Made by a program: the position numbers and the translations under genes
Notes under the pieces: generated by a model
What the model was told of the DNA's origin: nothing
Databases searched by the model: none
The model's input: the letters and a program-made list of their open reading frames with translations, nothing else
In this document: piece after piece, positions 35,794 to 44,643 of the stretch
How positions within the stretch are numbered: the stretch's first letter is position 1
Layout: the number at the start of each line of letters is the position of its first letter
NCBI RefSeq assembly: GCF_039710355.1
Contig: NZ_JBDKWZ010000001.1
Span: 1-64,000 of the forward strand
Reading direction: 5' to 3'
Source of the DNA: Rapidithrix thailandica
GTDB lineage: Bacteria > Bacteroidota > Bacteroidia > Cytophagales > Flammeovirgaceae
DNA: 64,000 bases

Positions 35794-36942
35794 ATGAAAT
35801 ATCCGTTCGTACTACTTAGTTTGTTTTTATTCGGAGGAGCCACCTACCAAAATGTACAAAAAGCACCTTCCTTTTCCGAACCGGCGGCTTCCGGGGATAC
35901 CCTTACCTTGCGGGAAATTTACAGCCTTCCCCCGGAGCAATGGCCGGCCCCTTTTGTGGATGATACCATTGTCTGGCAGGAACTCGGGTCTTTACCGGAG
36001 CCCCGGTTTCCGGGTGACAGTTTGCCGGATACCCGATTGGTTGAGCTGGGAAAGCAGCTGTTTTTCGATCCGCGGCTTTCTTCTTCCGGGCAGGTGGCTT
36101 GTGTTTCCTGCCACCATCCCGACCTCAACTGGGCGGACGGAAGGCGGAATGCCATGGGACACGACCTCCGGGAAGGCAAACGCAATTCCATGTCCATTCT
36201 GAATACCTGGTTTTACAAAGAACTGTTTTGGGACGGACGGGCTGGCAGTCTGGAAGCGCAAGTACACTTTCCTTTGGAAGATAGTGTGGAAATGAATGCG
36301 GTGACGGAGTTTGTTGTCCGGAAGTTGACCGATATACCAGGGTATCAATCGCAGTTCCAGGCGCTTTTTGGCAAGGACGAAGTGGAAGCGGAAGATATGT
36401 TCCGGGCGATTGCTACCTTCGAAAGAACCATTACGAGCCGGAAATCCGACTTTGACTACTTTTTAGAAGGTAAAACCCACCGGATGAGTGACGAAGCTTT
36501 GCAGGGTTTACATCTTTTCCGTACCAAAGCGCGCTGTATGAATTGCCACAATGGCCCGCTTTTTACCGATAATCAGTTTCACAATGTAGGACTGACGTAT
36601 TACGGAAGAAAATACGAGGACTTGGGCCGCTATCACGTGACGGGCCTGCCCGAAGATATCGGGAAATTCCGTACGCCCAGCTTACGAGATGTTATGCGGA
36701 CCCGGCCCTGGATGCACAATGGGATTTTCGACAGTATGGAAGGGATCTTGAATATGTATAATATGGGAATGCCCCGGCCCAAACCCCGGAAGGAGATGGA
36801 AAACGATCCCTTATTTCCGGTTACCTCGCCTTTATTACACAAACTCGGGCTGACTAAACAGGAAAAAGAGGCCATCATTGCCTTCTTACATAGTATTACG
36901 GCTGCGTCTTCTCGTATCTCCCGGCCGGAATTGCCACAGTAA
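35794..36942 (+). CDS. Di-heme cytochrome c peroxidase (MauG/CcpA family)
   Basis: 382 residues from the ATG at 35794 (an in-frame TTG lies at 35776). An N-terminal hydrophobic leader exports it to the periplasm. Two heme c sites are visible, VSCHH (with preceding Cys) and CMNCHN, plus family stretches GKQLFFDPRLSSSGQVACV, NWADGR, FWDGRAGSLEAQ, and a distal methionine region MHNGIFDSMEGILNMYNMG. It reduces hydrogen peroxide with electrons from cytochrome c or quinol, or oxidises a partner as MauG does. Placement at the end of a TonB receptor group suggests processing of an imported redox-active ligand. That role is inference. Confidence 0.93.
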   Translation: MKYPFVLLSLFLFGGATYQNVQKAPSFSEPAASGDTLTLREIYSLPPEQWPAPFVDDTIVWQELGSLPEPRFPGDSLPDTRLVELGKQLFFDPRLSSSGQVACVSCHHPDLNWADGRRNAMGHDLREGKRNSMSILNTWFYKELFWDGRAGSLEAQVHFPLEDSVEMNAVTEFVVRKLTDIPGYQSQFQALFGKDEVEAEDMFRAIATFERTITSRKSDFDYFLEGKTHRMSDEALQGLHLFRTKARCMNCHNGPLFTDNQFHNVGLTYYGRKYEDLGRYHVTGLPEDIGKFRTPSLRDVMRTRPWMHNGIFDSMEGILNMYNMGMPRPKPRKEMENDPLFPVTSPLLHKLGLTKQEKEAIIAFLHSITAASSRISRPELPQ

Positions 36943-38041
36943 TTTTATTAAGTTTGGTGAATGCGTGCAAATACGATGAGAGGTCGTATTTCATACATTC
37001 ATTAGCGATTATTACGAATCAAATAGTACAAGGGAGCCAAAGGGTGGGTGATGTAATTTTCCCACAGGAAAAAGTATTCACCCACGCGCTTCAAGGCTTT
37101 TCAGAGCCTGAGCGAGTGTGGATTTGAAGATTCTTGTCAGAATTCCGGCCTATTGTGGAAACATATTTTCGCTATCATCCCCTGAAAGGGGACAAAAGGG
37201 TATGCCCAATGCGAAAGCTCAATACGAGCTTGTTAGGAGCAAGAGTTCGATTGTACTTTACGGAGGTGTAAAAAAGTACCGGCGGTACTTCCCCGGAACC
37301 CGTACCGTTATGAATAAACCGCTCTTCTTCTCCTTTTCAGAACAAAAATACCGGTGTTCAGCCTAAAAAAGACGGCAACTGCCGGGAAGCCTTTTTGTTA
37401 GGGGCCTTTCAGCTATTTTCACTTATTTTCATTTTTTTTCAGCTATTTTCAGTTAGCTTTTCACTTAGCAGAGGCGCGAAAAAAAAAATTTATTGAAGGC
37501 TTGCTAAGTGAAAATAAGTGAAAAGGGCTGTTAAGTGAAAATAGCTGAAAAACAGCCAGTCATCCGTTCGAATTAACCGGAGCGAATCAAGGGCTAAATT
37601 CCACGCCAGCTTTGTATTTTTCAAGGAATACCGCTTCGGGAGTAAAATACCTTGGAATTTTTTGCCACTTAAAAACAGGGCGGGGTCAGAAAGGCGGGGA
37701 GGAGCGTTTCGTTGCCAGGGACTAGTTGTTAGTGATTGGCTATTTGGAGTTGATGGCTATTGATTACAACATTATCCCTCCGAACATGGGCCTTGACGGA
37801 ATACTAGCAAGAAAGCCAGGGGTTTTGGGAGCCATAAAAATTAGAGATTTTACGGAAAACAGTAAATTAAGGGAGAAAAAGTAAAAAAATACGGATGAGC
37901 CTTGTGTAAAGTATAAGTGACTGTATGTTTTTGGGCTCTTTGAGGGGAGGGAGAGGAGTTCTGTAGATGAACAAATTATGCGTCATACTGAAAAAAAAAC
38001 TTAATCAATTATTCGTAATAAGGTTTCTGATAAACATGCCC
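36943..38041. other. 1.1-kb noncoding block with several hairpins
   Basis: No supported gene on either strand. Visible structures: GTGGGTGA near 37046 with TCACCCAC near 37077; AGGCT/AGCCT around 37095; CCCC-TGAAA-GGGG near 37175; a 13-base palindrome GTACCGGCGGTAC at 37276-37288; and the decamer array at 37407-37550. An 82-codon frame at 37118-37366 runs through these hairpins and is judged noncoding. It may be a structured RNA or a decayed mobile element. Confidence 0.5.
37407..37550. repeat. Helically phased decamer array in inverted orientation
   Basis: Five consecutive 10-base units beginning TTTCA run from 37407 to 37456 (TTTCAGCTAT, TTTCACTTAT, TTTCATTTTT, TTTCAGCTAT, TTTCAGTTAG), with a sixth copy offset by two bases. 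The reverse complement motif TGAAA recurs at 37509, 37519, 37536 and 37546. Arms pair as a 19-base perfect inverted repeat (37407-37425 with 37532-37550) and an inner 13-base one (37458-37470 with 37502-37514). Confidence 0.8.
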
Positions 38042-38923
38042 TTATGGATACTTCTCCCATCTGCGCTGTTCCCGGGCCGGAAAGCTTTGGAATTTTTCAG
38101 GCGGGTTGATAGAGATCCGTAACGGTTCACCCGTAACAGGATGGGTAAAATGCAAAGCTACTGCACAAAGAAACAGGCCTTTATGTTGCATGGTTTCCGG
38201 GCCATAGAGGGAATCACCGATGATAGGATGTCCCAAATGAGAGAGGTGAATGCGCAACTGATGAGTACGTCCGGTCAGTGGAGATAACTCCACCAATGTA
38301 AGCCATTGGTGTTGTAAAGAAGGCGTATGGGATAATGCGGTATATTCCGTGATGGCCTCTTTGCCTTCTATCATTTGTGCTATCCGGCCGGAACCTTCTA
38401 CTTTTCCCGCAACAATGGCTTTGTATTGTTTATGAATGGTTTTCCGGGCAAATTGATGGCTAAGATAATGCAAAGCCTGAGTTGTTTTGGCAATGAGTAC
38501 CAAGCCCTTCGTGGGACTATCCAAACGGTGAACAGGCCTGGGTTGTAGCAAAGCATCGTAAGCCGATGAAGGTTTCAAATTGAAACGCAGGGCGTTTTCC
38601 AGCGTGCGAAATTGATTGCCACTGATACGTAAGCCGCCCGGTTTGTTGATTACGGCCAAAGCATCATCTTCATACACTACGTGCAAAGGGAGTTCATAGA
38701 TTTTGCCCAATCTATCCTCTCTTTCCACGAGTTCGATACATTGGCCGGCTTGCACCCAATGGCCTGTGGAGGATACTTGTCCGTCTACTAATAATTCTCC
38801 TCGTTTGATGGCTTTTTTGATGCCTTGGTGAGAAGGTAACCGTTCGAATAAACCTTGTACATAGTCACTTAGTCGTTGAGGGAGAATTCCTGGAGGTACA
38901 ATATGGTTTTCAAGGCTTCGCAT
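38042..38923 (-). CDS. RluA-family pseudouridine synthase
   Basis: 293 residues. An N-terminal S4-like RNA-binding region (IKKAIKRGELLVDGQ) is followed by the RluA catalytic domain with PVHRLDSPTKGLVLIAKT, containing the nucleophilic Asp, and later LSPLTGRTHQLRIHLSHLGHPIIGD. It isomerises uridine to pseudouridine in rRNA or tRNA; the exact target (RluA, RluC, RluD or TruC type) cannot be decided from sequence. Single minus-strand gene. Confidence 0.92.
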   Translation of the reverse strand: MRSLENHIVPPGILPQRLSDYVQGLFERLPSHQGIKKAIKRGELLVDGQVSSTGHWVQAGQCIELVEREDRLGKIYELPLHVVYEDDALAVINKPGGLRISGNQFRTLENALRFNLKPSSAYDALLQPRPVHRLDSPTKGLVLIAKTTQALHYLSHQFARKTIHKQYKAIVAGKVEGSGRIAQMIEGKEAITEYTALSHTPSLQHQWLTLVELSPLTGRTHQLRIHLSHLGHPIIGDSLYGPETMQHKGLFLCAVALHFTHPVTGEPLRISINPPEKFQSFPAREQRRWEKYP

Positions 38924-39000
38924 AGGCTAATCTGTTTTGGCAAAAATAGAGATTAATTTGCGAATACTCTTTGATGAAGGCAAGCCCAATGAATTTACAT

Positions 39001-39036
39001 AAAAATACCCCTTCTTAACATAAGAAGAGGGTATTT
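39001..39036 (-). terminator. Rho-independent terminator of the SPFH gene
   Basis: AAATACCC + CTTCTTA (39003-39017) pairs with TAAGAAG, a bulged A, and GGGTATTT (39021-39036), with a 3-base loop. On the minus strand it is followed by TTTTTATG. Confidence 0.8.
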
Positions 39037-39110
39037 GGTGGATTAAGGAGTGAGATACCTCCTGTATGACGCTGATTTCACAAATTGCTGACCTTGGATG
39101 TATGGCTACG

Positions 39111-40451
39111 CTATTCCTGGTTTTTTTTAGGCAACAATTGCTTGGTCATAGCCGCTCCGATCAATGACTCCAGTGGAGTTCCTCCCTTGGTATCCCCTCC
39201 CATAATCATTACTTCGGGGAATTTAATGTTGGCAAGCTCGGTTGCTACACCGATGGCTGTTTCTTTCTCTATTTGGGCTTTTTCCTGCGGGGTTAATCCG
39301 GCAGAAACCAGTTTTCTGTTTTTATACGATTCGGCATCTGCTTTTACCTTTTCTGCTTCAGCTCTTAGTTTTTCCGTTTCCAAAGCCAGTTGAGCAAGTT
39401 TACGGTTGGTTTCTTCTTGTTTCAACTTGGTTTCAATGGCAATCAATGCTTTAACCTGCTCTTTTTCTTGGGCCACCCGTTCCCCGGCTTTGTCGCGCTC
39501 TCCTTCTGCCACAATCCGGGCTTGGGCATCTTTGGCCGTTTTGATTTTCTGCTGTTCCAATTGGCGTTTGGCGGATTCGTCTCTCTGTGCTTCCAGGCGC
39601 TTTTTAAAGGCTTTCTCCAGAATGACATCATCCACAATCACTTGTGCCACAATGACATTACTTTCGTTGATGTCATGAGGGATTCGGATGGTTTTCCCTT
39701 CATTATCCAGCCGTTTGTTCACCTCATACCTTGTCCGGATTTCCTGGATAGAGCGACTTTTTTGTTCAATGGCGGTTTCCAGGGTGTCTTTGTATTCGAT
39801 CTTTTGTACACTGAAGGTTCCCATTTTTAATTGATCATCAATGGCTACCCGGAAGTCAGAAGCCGAGCCGGAAATATAATCTTGTGCGGCAAACATATAC
39901 CCTGTGTTCGACACCACTTCTCTTACAGTGGGAATCAAAGTCGTTTGCACCAGATTCTGTAACGAGCGGTATTCAATGGCCAGGTTGATAAAAGATTCCG
40001 GGTCCGTAGGCAATTGGAAACGTGTAGACAGCATGGCCTTGGCCGTTACCTGATCGATAAACCGGATGGGAATAGGGTCCATGGCTCCTTCTATTTCACC
40101 GGTTTCTTCATCGGCGTTTACTACTTTTACATCGATGTATTTTTGCCAGGGAATTACTTGAGCAAATCCCCTCCATTTTATTCCCTCATCCATGATCGCA
40201 CTCTTAGACCCGGTAGGATGTACCAATACATACTGATAACCGGGCTCTGCATAAAAGAACAGATAAGGGAAAAGTATCAGGGTGGTTCCGACGAAAGCCA
40301 ATGCACCGGCCATACGATGGAAGAGTTTGATAACGGTAGAGGGTGAATGATTTTCGTGTCCCTCCTTCAAATTTAATTTTTTACTTACCAGGGGAGCTGC
40401 AAAAAATAAAAATGCAGCAAGGAAAATGAATAAAATCCCAAAAATGATCAT
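39111..40451 (-). CDS. SPFH/band-7 (prohibitin-like) membrane protein
   Basis: 446 residues. Two N-terminal hydrophobic segments (about 1-22 and 47-68) anchor it. An SPFH/band-7 domain (about 75-275) contains PTVREVVSNTGYMFAAQDYI. A long Glu/Lys/Ala/Gln-rich coiled coil (about 280-390) follows, then a short hydrophobic C-terminus (FPEVMIMGGD). Such proteins oligomerise into membrane rings and often regulate membrane proteases or organise microdomains. No NfeD partner gene is adjacent. Monocistronic with a strong terminator. Confidence 0.88.
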   Translation of the reverse strand: MIIFGILFIFLAAFLFFAAPLVSKKLNLKEGHENHSPSTVIKLFHRMAGALAFVGTTLILFPYLFFYAEPGYQYVLVHPTGSKSAIMDEGIKWRGFAQVIPWQKYIDVKVVNADEETGEIEGAMDPIPIRFIDQVTAKAMLSTRFQLPTDPESFINLAIEYRSLQNLVQTTLIPTVREVVSNTGYMFAAQDYISGSASDFRVAIDDQLKMGTFSVQKIEYKDTLETAIEQKSRSIQEIRTRYEVNKRLDNEGKTIRIPHDINESNVIVAQVIVDDVILEKAFKKRLEAQRDESAKRQLEQQKIKTAKDAQARIVAEGERDKAGERVAQEKEQVKALIAIETKLKQEETNRKLAQLALETEKLRAEAEKVKADAESYKNRKLVSAGLTPQEKAQIEKETAIGVATELANIKFPEVMIMGGDTKGGTPLESLIGAAMTKQLLPKKNQE

Positions 40452-41038
40452 CGTTTTAGAGTTTAATCAGTTAATATTAGCTTGTTAGTAATGGCGCAAT
40501 AGGGTATTTTTTTACAATCCGTAAATCGTAAATTTCCTATAGACTATAGACGTCTTTAAGCAGGGTTTACCCACAGCAACCTGTACATATCGTTGTGATT
40601 GTTTTTTGAAAAACAAAATTGTAATATATGGTTAGGAGGGAGGCGCTTCAACCTAATGAAATACGGGGAGTTATTTCCCGATAGGTGGCATCCTCTGTGT
40701 GTAATATCTTGTACGTACGTGATTGAACAAAGGTTTTGTTAATAAACTATTTTGTTAGTTCTTGTGTTTTTGCTTTCTGTTTTTTAGTGAATTAAATTTG
40801 ATTATTCTTGGTTTTTGCTCTTTTTTTTTATTGAAAGTAAATCATTATTTTTAGAATAATACCAAGAGAACTCCATAAATCAGGAAGGGTAAAATTTGAA
40901 TTCAATGGTTGGGTTTTTACCATTTAATCAGTATCTTGCCAATAACAATTCGCACAACTTTCTACACTTTTTACATTACTACCACTTAGACTTAGCAAAC
41001 TGGAATAATTGCTTTTTAATTCTAAACCAATAAGTAGA
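40452..41038. other. Divergent intergenic region, SPFH gene to LuxR-type gene
   Basis: 587 AT-rich bases. No ORF, clear promoter match or strong hairpin was resolved. It should contain both promoters. Confidence 0.4.
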
Positions 41039-41635
41039 ATGCAACCATTACATCTCGTTTTGGTGGGGAATTGCGATGTGCTTTTACCCTGTTTCTTAAA
41101 TCCTAAACGTCCCATTGACCCAATTAAATTAGCCGCCTTTTTACCTAATATGCTTGACGCTATGAATTTTTTACAGCGCAATCAGGTGGAGGTGTTGGTC
41201 ATTAGTGATTGTCAGTTTAATACTTTTGGGAAAGATTTTATCTCTGTGATCAAAAGAATGTCAATACATACCTATATCATTGTGTATTGCAGTGCGGGAA
41301 CGATGGAGAAATCCATGGCAGGTTCTAGTGAAATCGATCGCTATTGCGTGAGTTTAGAGGAATTTTATCAAAGTCTAAATCATTTGATTGCCTGTACTGA
41401 AGAGCGTTTAAAAACTCCGGAGGCTACCACCATTAGCCCTGAAAAACTCTACTCCCTGACCAAACGCGAACAGGAAGTGATCGAGTTGATTGCTCAGGGG
41501 CAACGTTATAAAAGTATCGCTCAACAGCTTAATATCAGTCCGGGTACGGTAGATAAACACCGGAAAAATATTCAAAAGAAATTAGGCGTGCCCAGTGCCG
41601 CCGAATTGATGACCCTCTTACAACAGGGGTATTAA
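41039..41635 (+). CDS. LuxR-family transcriptional regulator with degenerate receiver-like N-terminus
   Basis: 198 residues from the ATG at 41039 (in-frame TTG at 41009 is less likely). The C-terminus is a clear LuxR/FixJ helix-turn-helix: LTKREQEVIELIAQGQRYKSI then LNISPGTVDKHRKNIQKKLG. The N-terminal 120 residues have alternating beta/alpha pattern like a receiver (MQPLHLVLVGN, VEVLVISDCQFN, TYIIVYCSAG) but lack the paired acidic residues and the final conserved Lys. It is probably a pseudo-receiver controlled by ligand or partner rather than phosphorylation. It lies upstream of the SDP-like locus in the same direction, with a 760-base gap, so a regulatory link is possible but unproven. Confidence 0.85.
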   Translation: MQPLHLVLVGNCDVLLPCFLNPKRPIDPIKLAAFLPNMLDAMNFLQRNQVEVLVISDCQFNTFGKDFISVIKRMSIHTYIIVYCSAGTMEKSMAGSSEIDRYCVSLEEFYQSLNHLIACTEERLKTPEATTISPEKLYSLTKREQEVIELIAQGQRYKSIAQQLNISPGTVDKHRKNIQKKLGVPSAAELMTLLQQGY

Positions 41636-42396
41636 AAATACCGATTTTTATTCGAAAAAATACCGATTCGGGGTATTTGCTTCTAATGGATCTTCCCCTA
41701 ACTTCACAAGTAAGAAATAATTGTGGATATCACTGTCAAAAAAGATTTTAATTGCACTTGAAAAAATCAAGAATGGCCCCGTTATACCCATTTTGTACCC
41801 GGTGTATAAGGGAAGAAATATGACCATGAAGAGGATATACTACATGAGGGCAACCGTTATGCATTTCACTGTTGCCGACTTTTTCATTTGCACGATTGTT
41901 ATTAACAAACTAAGGCTGGTAAATATATCCGAATAGCAGACTGATACTATCCGACAACGTTTTTGTGCAAGTTTCCGGGTTGGAATTACCTTCATACGGA
42001 ATATGGCACTGTATTGCCAAATTTTACTTTCTTGTACTTAGCATAAAGTACATAAAGCTTTTGATGCAAATTTAAGCCTGATACCTGTATGTCAATTTTG
42101 TACTTGTAATCTTAAAAATAAGGTCAGGCAGTGAATATAACCGGGCAAAGTGTAGTACATGTTAACTCTTGTAACAAGGTGTACATTCTTTTTGTCATCA
42201 AGATGTTGTATGCCTTTTTTGAGAAGAAAAACGATTAAAGTATTCGCCTCTTTTTGGTTCCGACTAAATCTCGTCAGAATCGTTTTTGTATCTCGATAAA
42301 GGCTGTTCAGCAGTGGGTAACCGAAACCACTTTAAAAAGAAGTAGGCGCAATGCCTGAATGCGTTAATGAAGGTAACTATTCAAAAATCACTTAAA
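41636..42396. other. Noncoding leader region before the SDP-like locus
   Basis: 761 bases. A 71-codon frame at 41721-41936 lacks coding character. AAATACC/GGTATTT at 41658-41678 is a weak hairpin after the LuxR-type gene. AAAAACGATT (42227-42236) pairs with AATCGTTTTT (42278-42287), a T-rich-ended long hairpin that could terminate a leader or small RNA. No clear promoter was assigned. Confidence 0.4.
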
Positions 42397-42732
42397 ATGA
42401 AACTTTTTAAAAAATCTTTGCTGGTCGTTAGTGCTTGTTTGCTAAGCTTAAGTTTGTTTTCTTTCAAACCTGCAAGCATCAATGAGGCAAACCTTTCTGT
42501 AGCGACAGTAAGTTACTCTTCTACTACTCTTCAACCGAGTACTGATCATGCTGCAGCCCGTATTACGGCTTTGGCAAGAACTGCCAAAAAAGTATGGGAC
42601 AGAAGTGGTAAAGAAGCTGCAAAATTTGTTGCTTATGAAGTAGTGATGAGAGGAGTTGATTGGGTACTTTCAGCCGAAGCTCCTGTAGTTGCTTTGGAAG
42701 ATGAGATGAATTACAAATTGAGCAAGTTATAG
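42397..42732 (+). CDS. Small secreted peptide precursor, candidate SDP-like toxin
   Basis: 111 residues from the ATG at 42397 (MKLFKKSLLVVSACLL); an in-frame ATG 30 bases upstream would put a polar stretch before the signal peptide. A classical signal peptide (about 1-26) is followed by a Ser/Thr-rich spacer (about 27-52) and a 45-residue segment with basic amphipathic then hydrophobic character (ITALARTAKKVWDRSGKEA and FVAYEVVMRGVDWVL). The tail is acidic. The only Cys is in the signal peptide. No family is recognised. Its place directly before SdpA-like and HTTM genes suggests it is their substrate. The alternative is an unrelated exported protein. Confidence 0.7.
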   Translation: MKLFKKSLLVVSACLLSLSLFSFKPASINEANLSVATVSYSSTTLQPSTDHAAARITALARTAKKVWDRSGKEAAKFVAYEVVMRGVDWVLSAEAPVVALEDEMNYKLSKL

Positions 42733-42747
42733 CTAATGACAATCTAA

Positions 42748-42787
42748 TCTCCCTTGGGTGGTGTTTTTGCTTCCTGAGGGAGGTTTT
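42748..42787 (+). terminator. Hairpin between precursor and maturation genes
   Basis: TCTCCCTT (42748-42755) pairs with GAGGGAGG (42776-42783) including two wobble pairs, followed by TTTTAAA. It may act as a partial terminator, giving more precursor mRNA than downstream mRNA. Confidence 0.4.
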
Positions 42788-42800
42788 AAATTCTACTCAA

Positions 42801-43445
42801 ATGGTGAAAAAATTAATGGTGCTTTTCGTGTTTGGCCTTTATTGGGGGATAACGGTATTCTTCACTATTCCGGAGAATTATTTACAGATCAAAGCGATTC
42901 GGTTAGGTAAAGTGTTTTCTACAATGTTTTACCAAAGATGGTCGTTTTTTGCCCCGCCTCCTCAACACAACGATCGCTTGTATTATCAATTCATCACTCA
43001 TAACCATGACACCTTACTTTACGAGGTACTCCAGCCTGTTCAGAAGTTGAGAAAGAAGCAATATTTGGCGAATAATGATATTTCCATCATTGATTATGTA
43101 TTGTCAAATTCGTTGAATAATATTTCTGACCAAATCAGGGAAAATTTTGGCAACTATAAGTACTTGCATTGTGAGGGAATGGATGAAGATGCCTGTTTTT
43201 CCATGTTTTTAGAGGGTTTTGAAAAGGAAATGTACGAAATGAATGAAATTAATACCTTGAAAAACTATGGAATCCGGCTTAATCATTCAAAGAGCGACCG
43301 CCACTTTTATAAGTTCAAGGTGATTTATGCCACGGTGCCCGTTGCCAAGTTTGCCGATAGAAATAACCCGGAAAAGGTTCCAAAAGAACAGTTTGTCTTT
43401 GAAACGAAGTATTACGATTTAACACACAACCTATGGATAGATTAA
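42801..43445 (+). CDS. SdpA/DUF5819-like membrane-anchored protein
   Basis: 214 residues. One N-terminal transmembrane helix (LMVLFVFGLYWGITVFF, about 5-21), then an extracytoplasmic domain opening with FYQRWSFFAPPPQHNDRLYY. The W-FFAP-P pattern just after a single TM is what I associate with SdpA and the related DUF5819 proteins, both found beside HTTM-domain genes. In Bacillus subtilis SdpA works with SdpB to mature the SdpC toxin. The stop overlaps the next gene's start by 13 bases, so the two are translationally coupled. The family assignment is by motif and context and needs a profile search. Confidence 0.65.
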   Translation: MVKKLMVLFVFGLYWGITVFFTIPENYLQIKAIRLGKVFSTMFYQRWSFFAPPPQHNDRLYYQFITHNHDTLLYEVLQPVQKLRKKQYLANNDISIIDYVLSNSLNNISDQIRENFGNYKYLHCEGMDEDACFSMFLEGFEKEMYEMNEINTLKNYGIRLNHSKSDRHFYKFKVIYATVPVAKFADRNNPEKVPKEQFVFETKYYDLTHNLWID

Positions 43446-44374
43446 ACGCATTTCTGGACAATTTATCTAAGCAGAATAATTTCTCTTACTATTTGTCAAT
43501 ATTCAGAATATTCATTGGCTTTCATATTATCAAGAAAATATATCTTTTGTGGGGAAGTCAATCGATTTTGCTTTCAAATGGGGTGTTTTTTGAACACAAA
43601 GATATTTTCTTGGATTATTTAGGCATAGATTCTACCCTGGTTTTAGACTATAATACCTTATTTCTTTCCACCATAGTGGTTACTTCAATACTCATCATTT
43701 TTGGTGTGGGAAAGAATTTTACATTGATTGCCTTATATCTGGAAATGAAGATATTACAAGATCTAACCTATCCCATCCTCAATGGGGGTGACAATCTTTT
43801 AATATTCGTCTTGTTGTATTTGATTTTTAGCAAATGCTTTGACCATTTCACGCTTGTCAAGTCGGAGGTCAAACACGGTAAGCTCTCCCTGTTCGTTTCC
43901 AACTTGGCCGTGTACTCTATTTGTATTCATTTGGGCTATGTGTACTTTATTTCGGCCATTCACAAAATCCACTCGGATGTGTGGTTTAACGGTACGGCCT
44001 TGTACTACATTATGAACCTGGAAAGGTTTGAAAGTCCTCTCAATCATTACGTGAGTGACAGTGGTTTTTTTACCACGATGGGTACTTATTTTACCTTGTT
44101 ATTTGAAATGTTATTTATCTTTTTGGTTTGGAATAAACACTTGAAAATAGTTTTTTTACTATCTGGGATTTTATTACATGCAGGCATCTACTTTTTTATG
44201 ATGATCTATGATTTCGAAATCTTTTTTGTTTCCCTCTACGGCTTTTTTATCAGTAATCTTTATTGGGAAAAAATTGTGCGGTACCTTGATAATCAGGTGA
44301 TGAAAATAAAATCCATCTATCTAAAAAAGTCAGTAACCATGAAGGTGGGCGCCACCGAAGTGCTGAAAAAATAA
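43433..44374 (+). CDS. HTTM-domain membrane protein, SdpB-like
   Basis: 313 residues with about seven hydrophobic segments spread over residues 18-280. It has the HTTM (horizontally transferred transmembrane) layout: FRIFIGFHIIKKIYLLWG near the N-terminus, GGDNLLIFVLLYLIF mid-protein, and YVYFISAIHKIHSDVWFNGTALYY, the most conserved HTTM segment. The family includes SdpB and the membrane part of vitamin K-dependent carboxylase; a carboxylase lumenal domain is absent. It is coupled by overlap to the SdpA-like gene. Expected role: export or processing partner for the secreted peptide at 42397. Unrelated HTTM functions remain possible. Confidence 0.78.
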   Translation: MDRLNAFLDNLSKQNNFSYYLSIFRIFIGFHIIKKIYLLWGSQSILLSNGVFFEHKDIFLDYLGIDSTLVLDYNTLFLSTIVVTSILIIFGVGKNFTLIALYLEMKILQDLTYPILNGGDNLLIFVLLYLIFSKCFDHFTLVKSEVKHGKLSLFVSNLAVYSICIHLGYVYFISAIHKIHSDVWFNGTALYYIMNLERFESPLNHYVSDSGFFTTMGTYFTLLFEMLFIFLVWNKHLKIVFLLSGILLHAGIYFFMMIYDFEIFFVSLYGFFISNLYWEKIVRYLDNQVMKIKSIYLKKSVTMKVGATEVLKK

Positions 44375-44643
44375 CCTTTTTGATATATAGCAAGAAAGAT
44401 TAAGTGTATCGACTTGCTCTTATGCTGATACGAAAATAAGGATTACAACCAAGAGTAATTTCAATTGGGAGTACAAATCTATGGGCAGGCTTTGTCATAC
44501 TAAAGGGTGAATATTCATCTACGGCTAATAGTTATCGATAACGATGGGTTTTTAAAAATAGAAATAGCCTTAAAAGCCGGTTGGTTTGAAAGTGTATGAA
44601 AACATGAAACACTCCTTTTTTCAAACATGAAAACCATATAAAA
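44375..44643 (+). other. Gap inside the SDP-like locus
   Basis: 269 bases. It contains a 12-base perfect palindrome GTTATCGATAAC at 44531-44542 but no recognised promoter or ORF. Confidence 0.35.

Noticed and set aside
37118..37366. 82-codon plus-strand frame in the noncoding block
   Set aside because: It runs through several inverted repeats, has no signal peptide or domain, and its composition does not resemble neighbours.
37407..37550. CRISPR-like array
   Set aside because: The repeat period is 10 bases with no spacers, and copies are inverted; no cas genes are nearby.
41721..41936. 71-codon plus-strand frame upstream of the peptide precursor
   Set aside because: No recognisable domain and no operon link; AT-rich intergenic composition.
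42397..42732. Lipoprotein reading of the peptide precursor (Cys in SAC)
   Set aside because: The Cys lies inside the hydrophobic core and not after a lipobox at its end, so a signal peptidase I substrate is more likely.
44531..44542. Palindrome GTTATCGATAAC as an operator
   Set aside because: A 12-base palindrome alone is weak, no promoter lies beside it, and no second copy was found.
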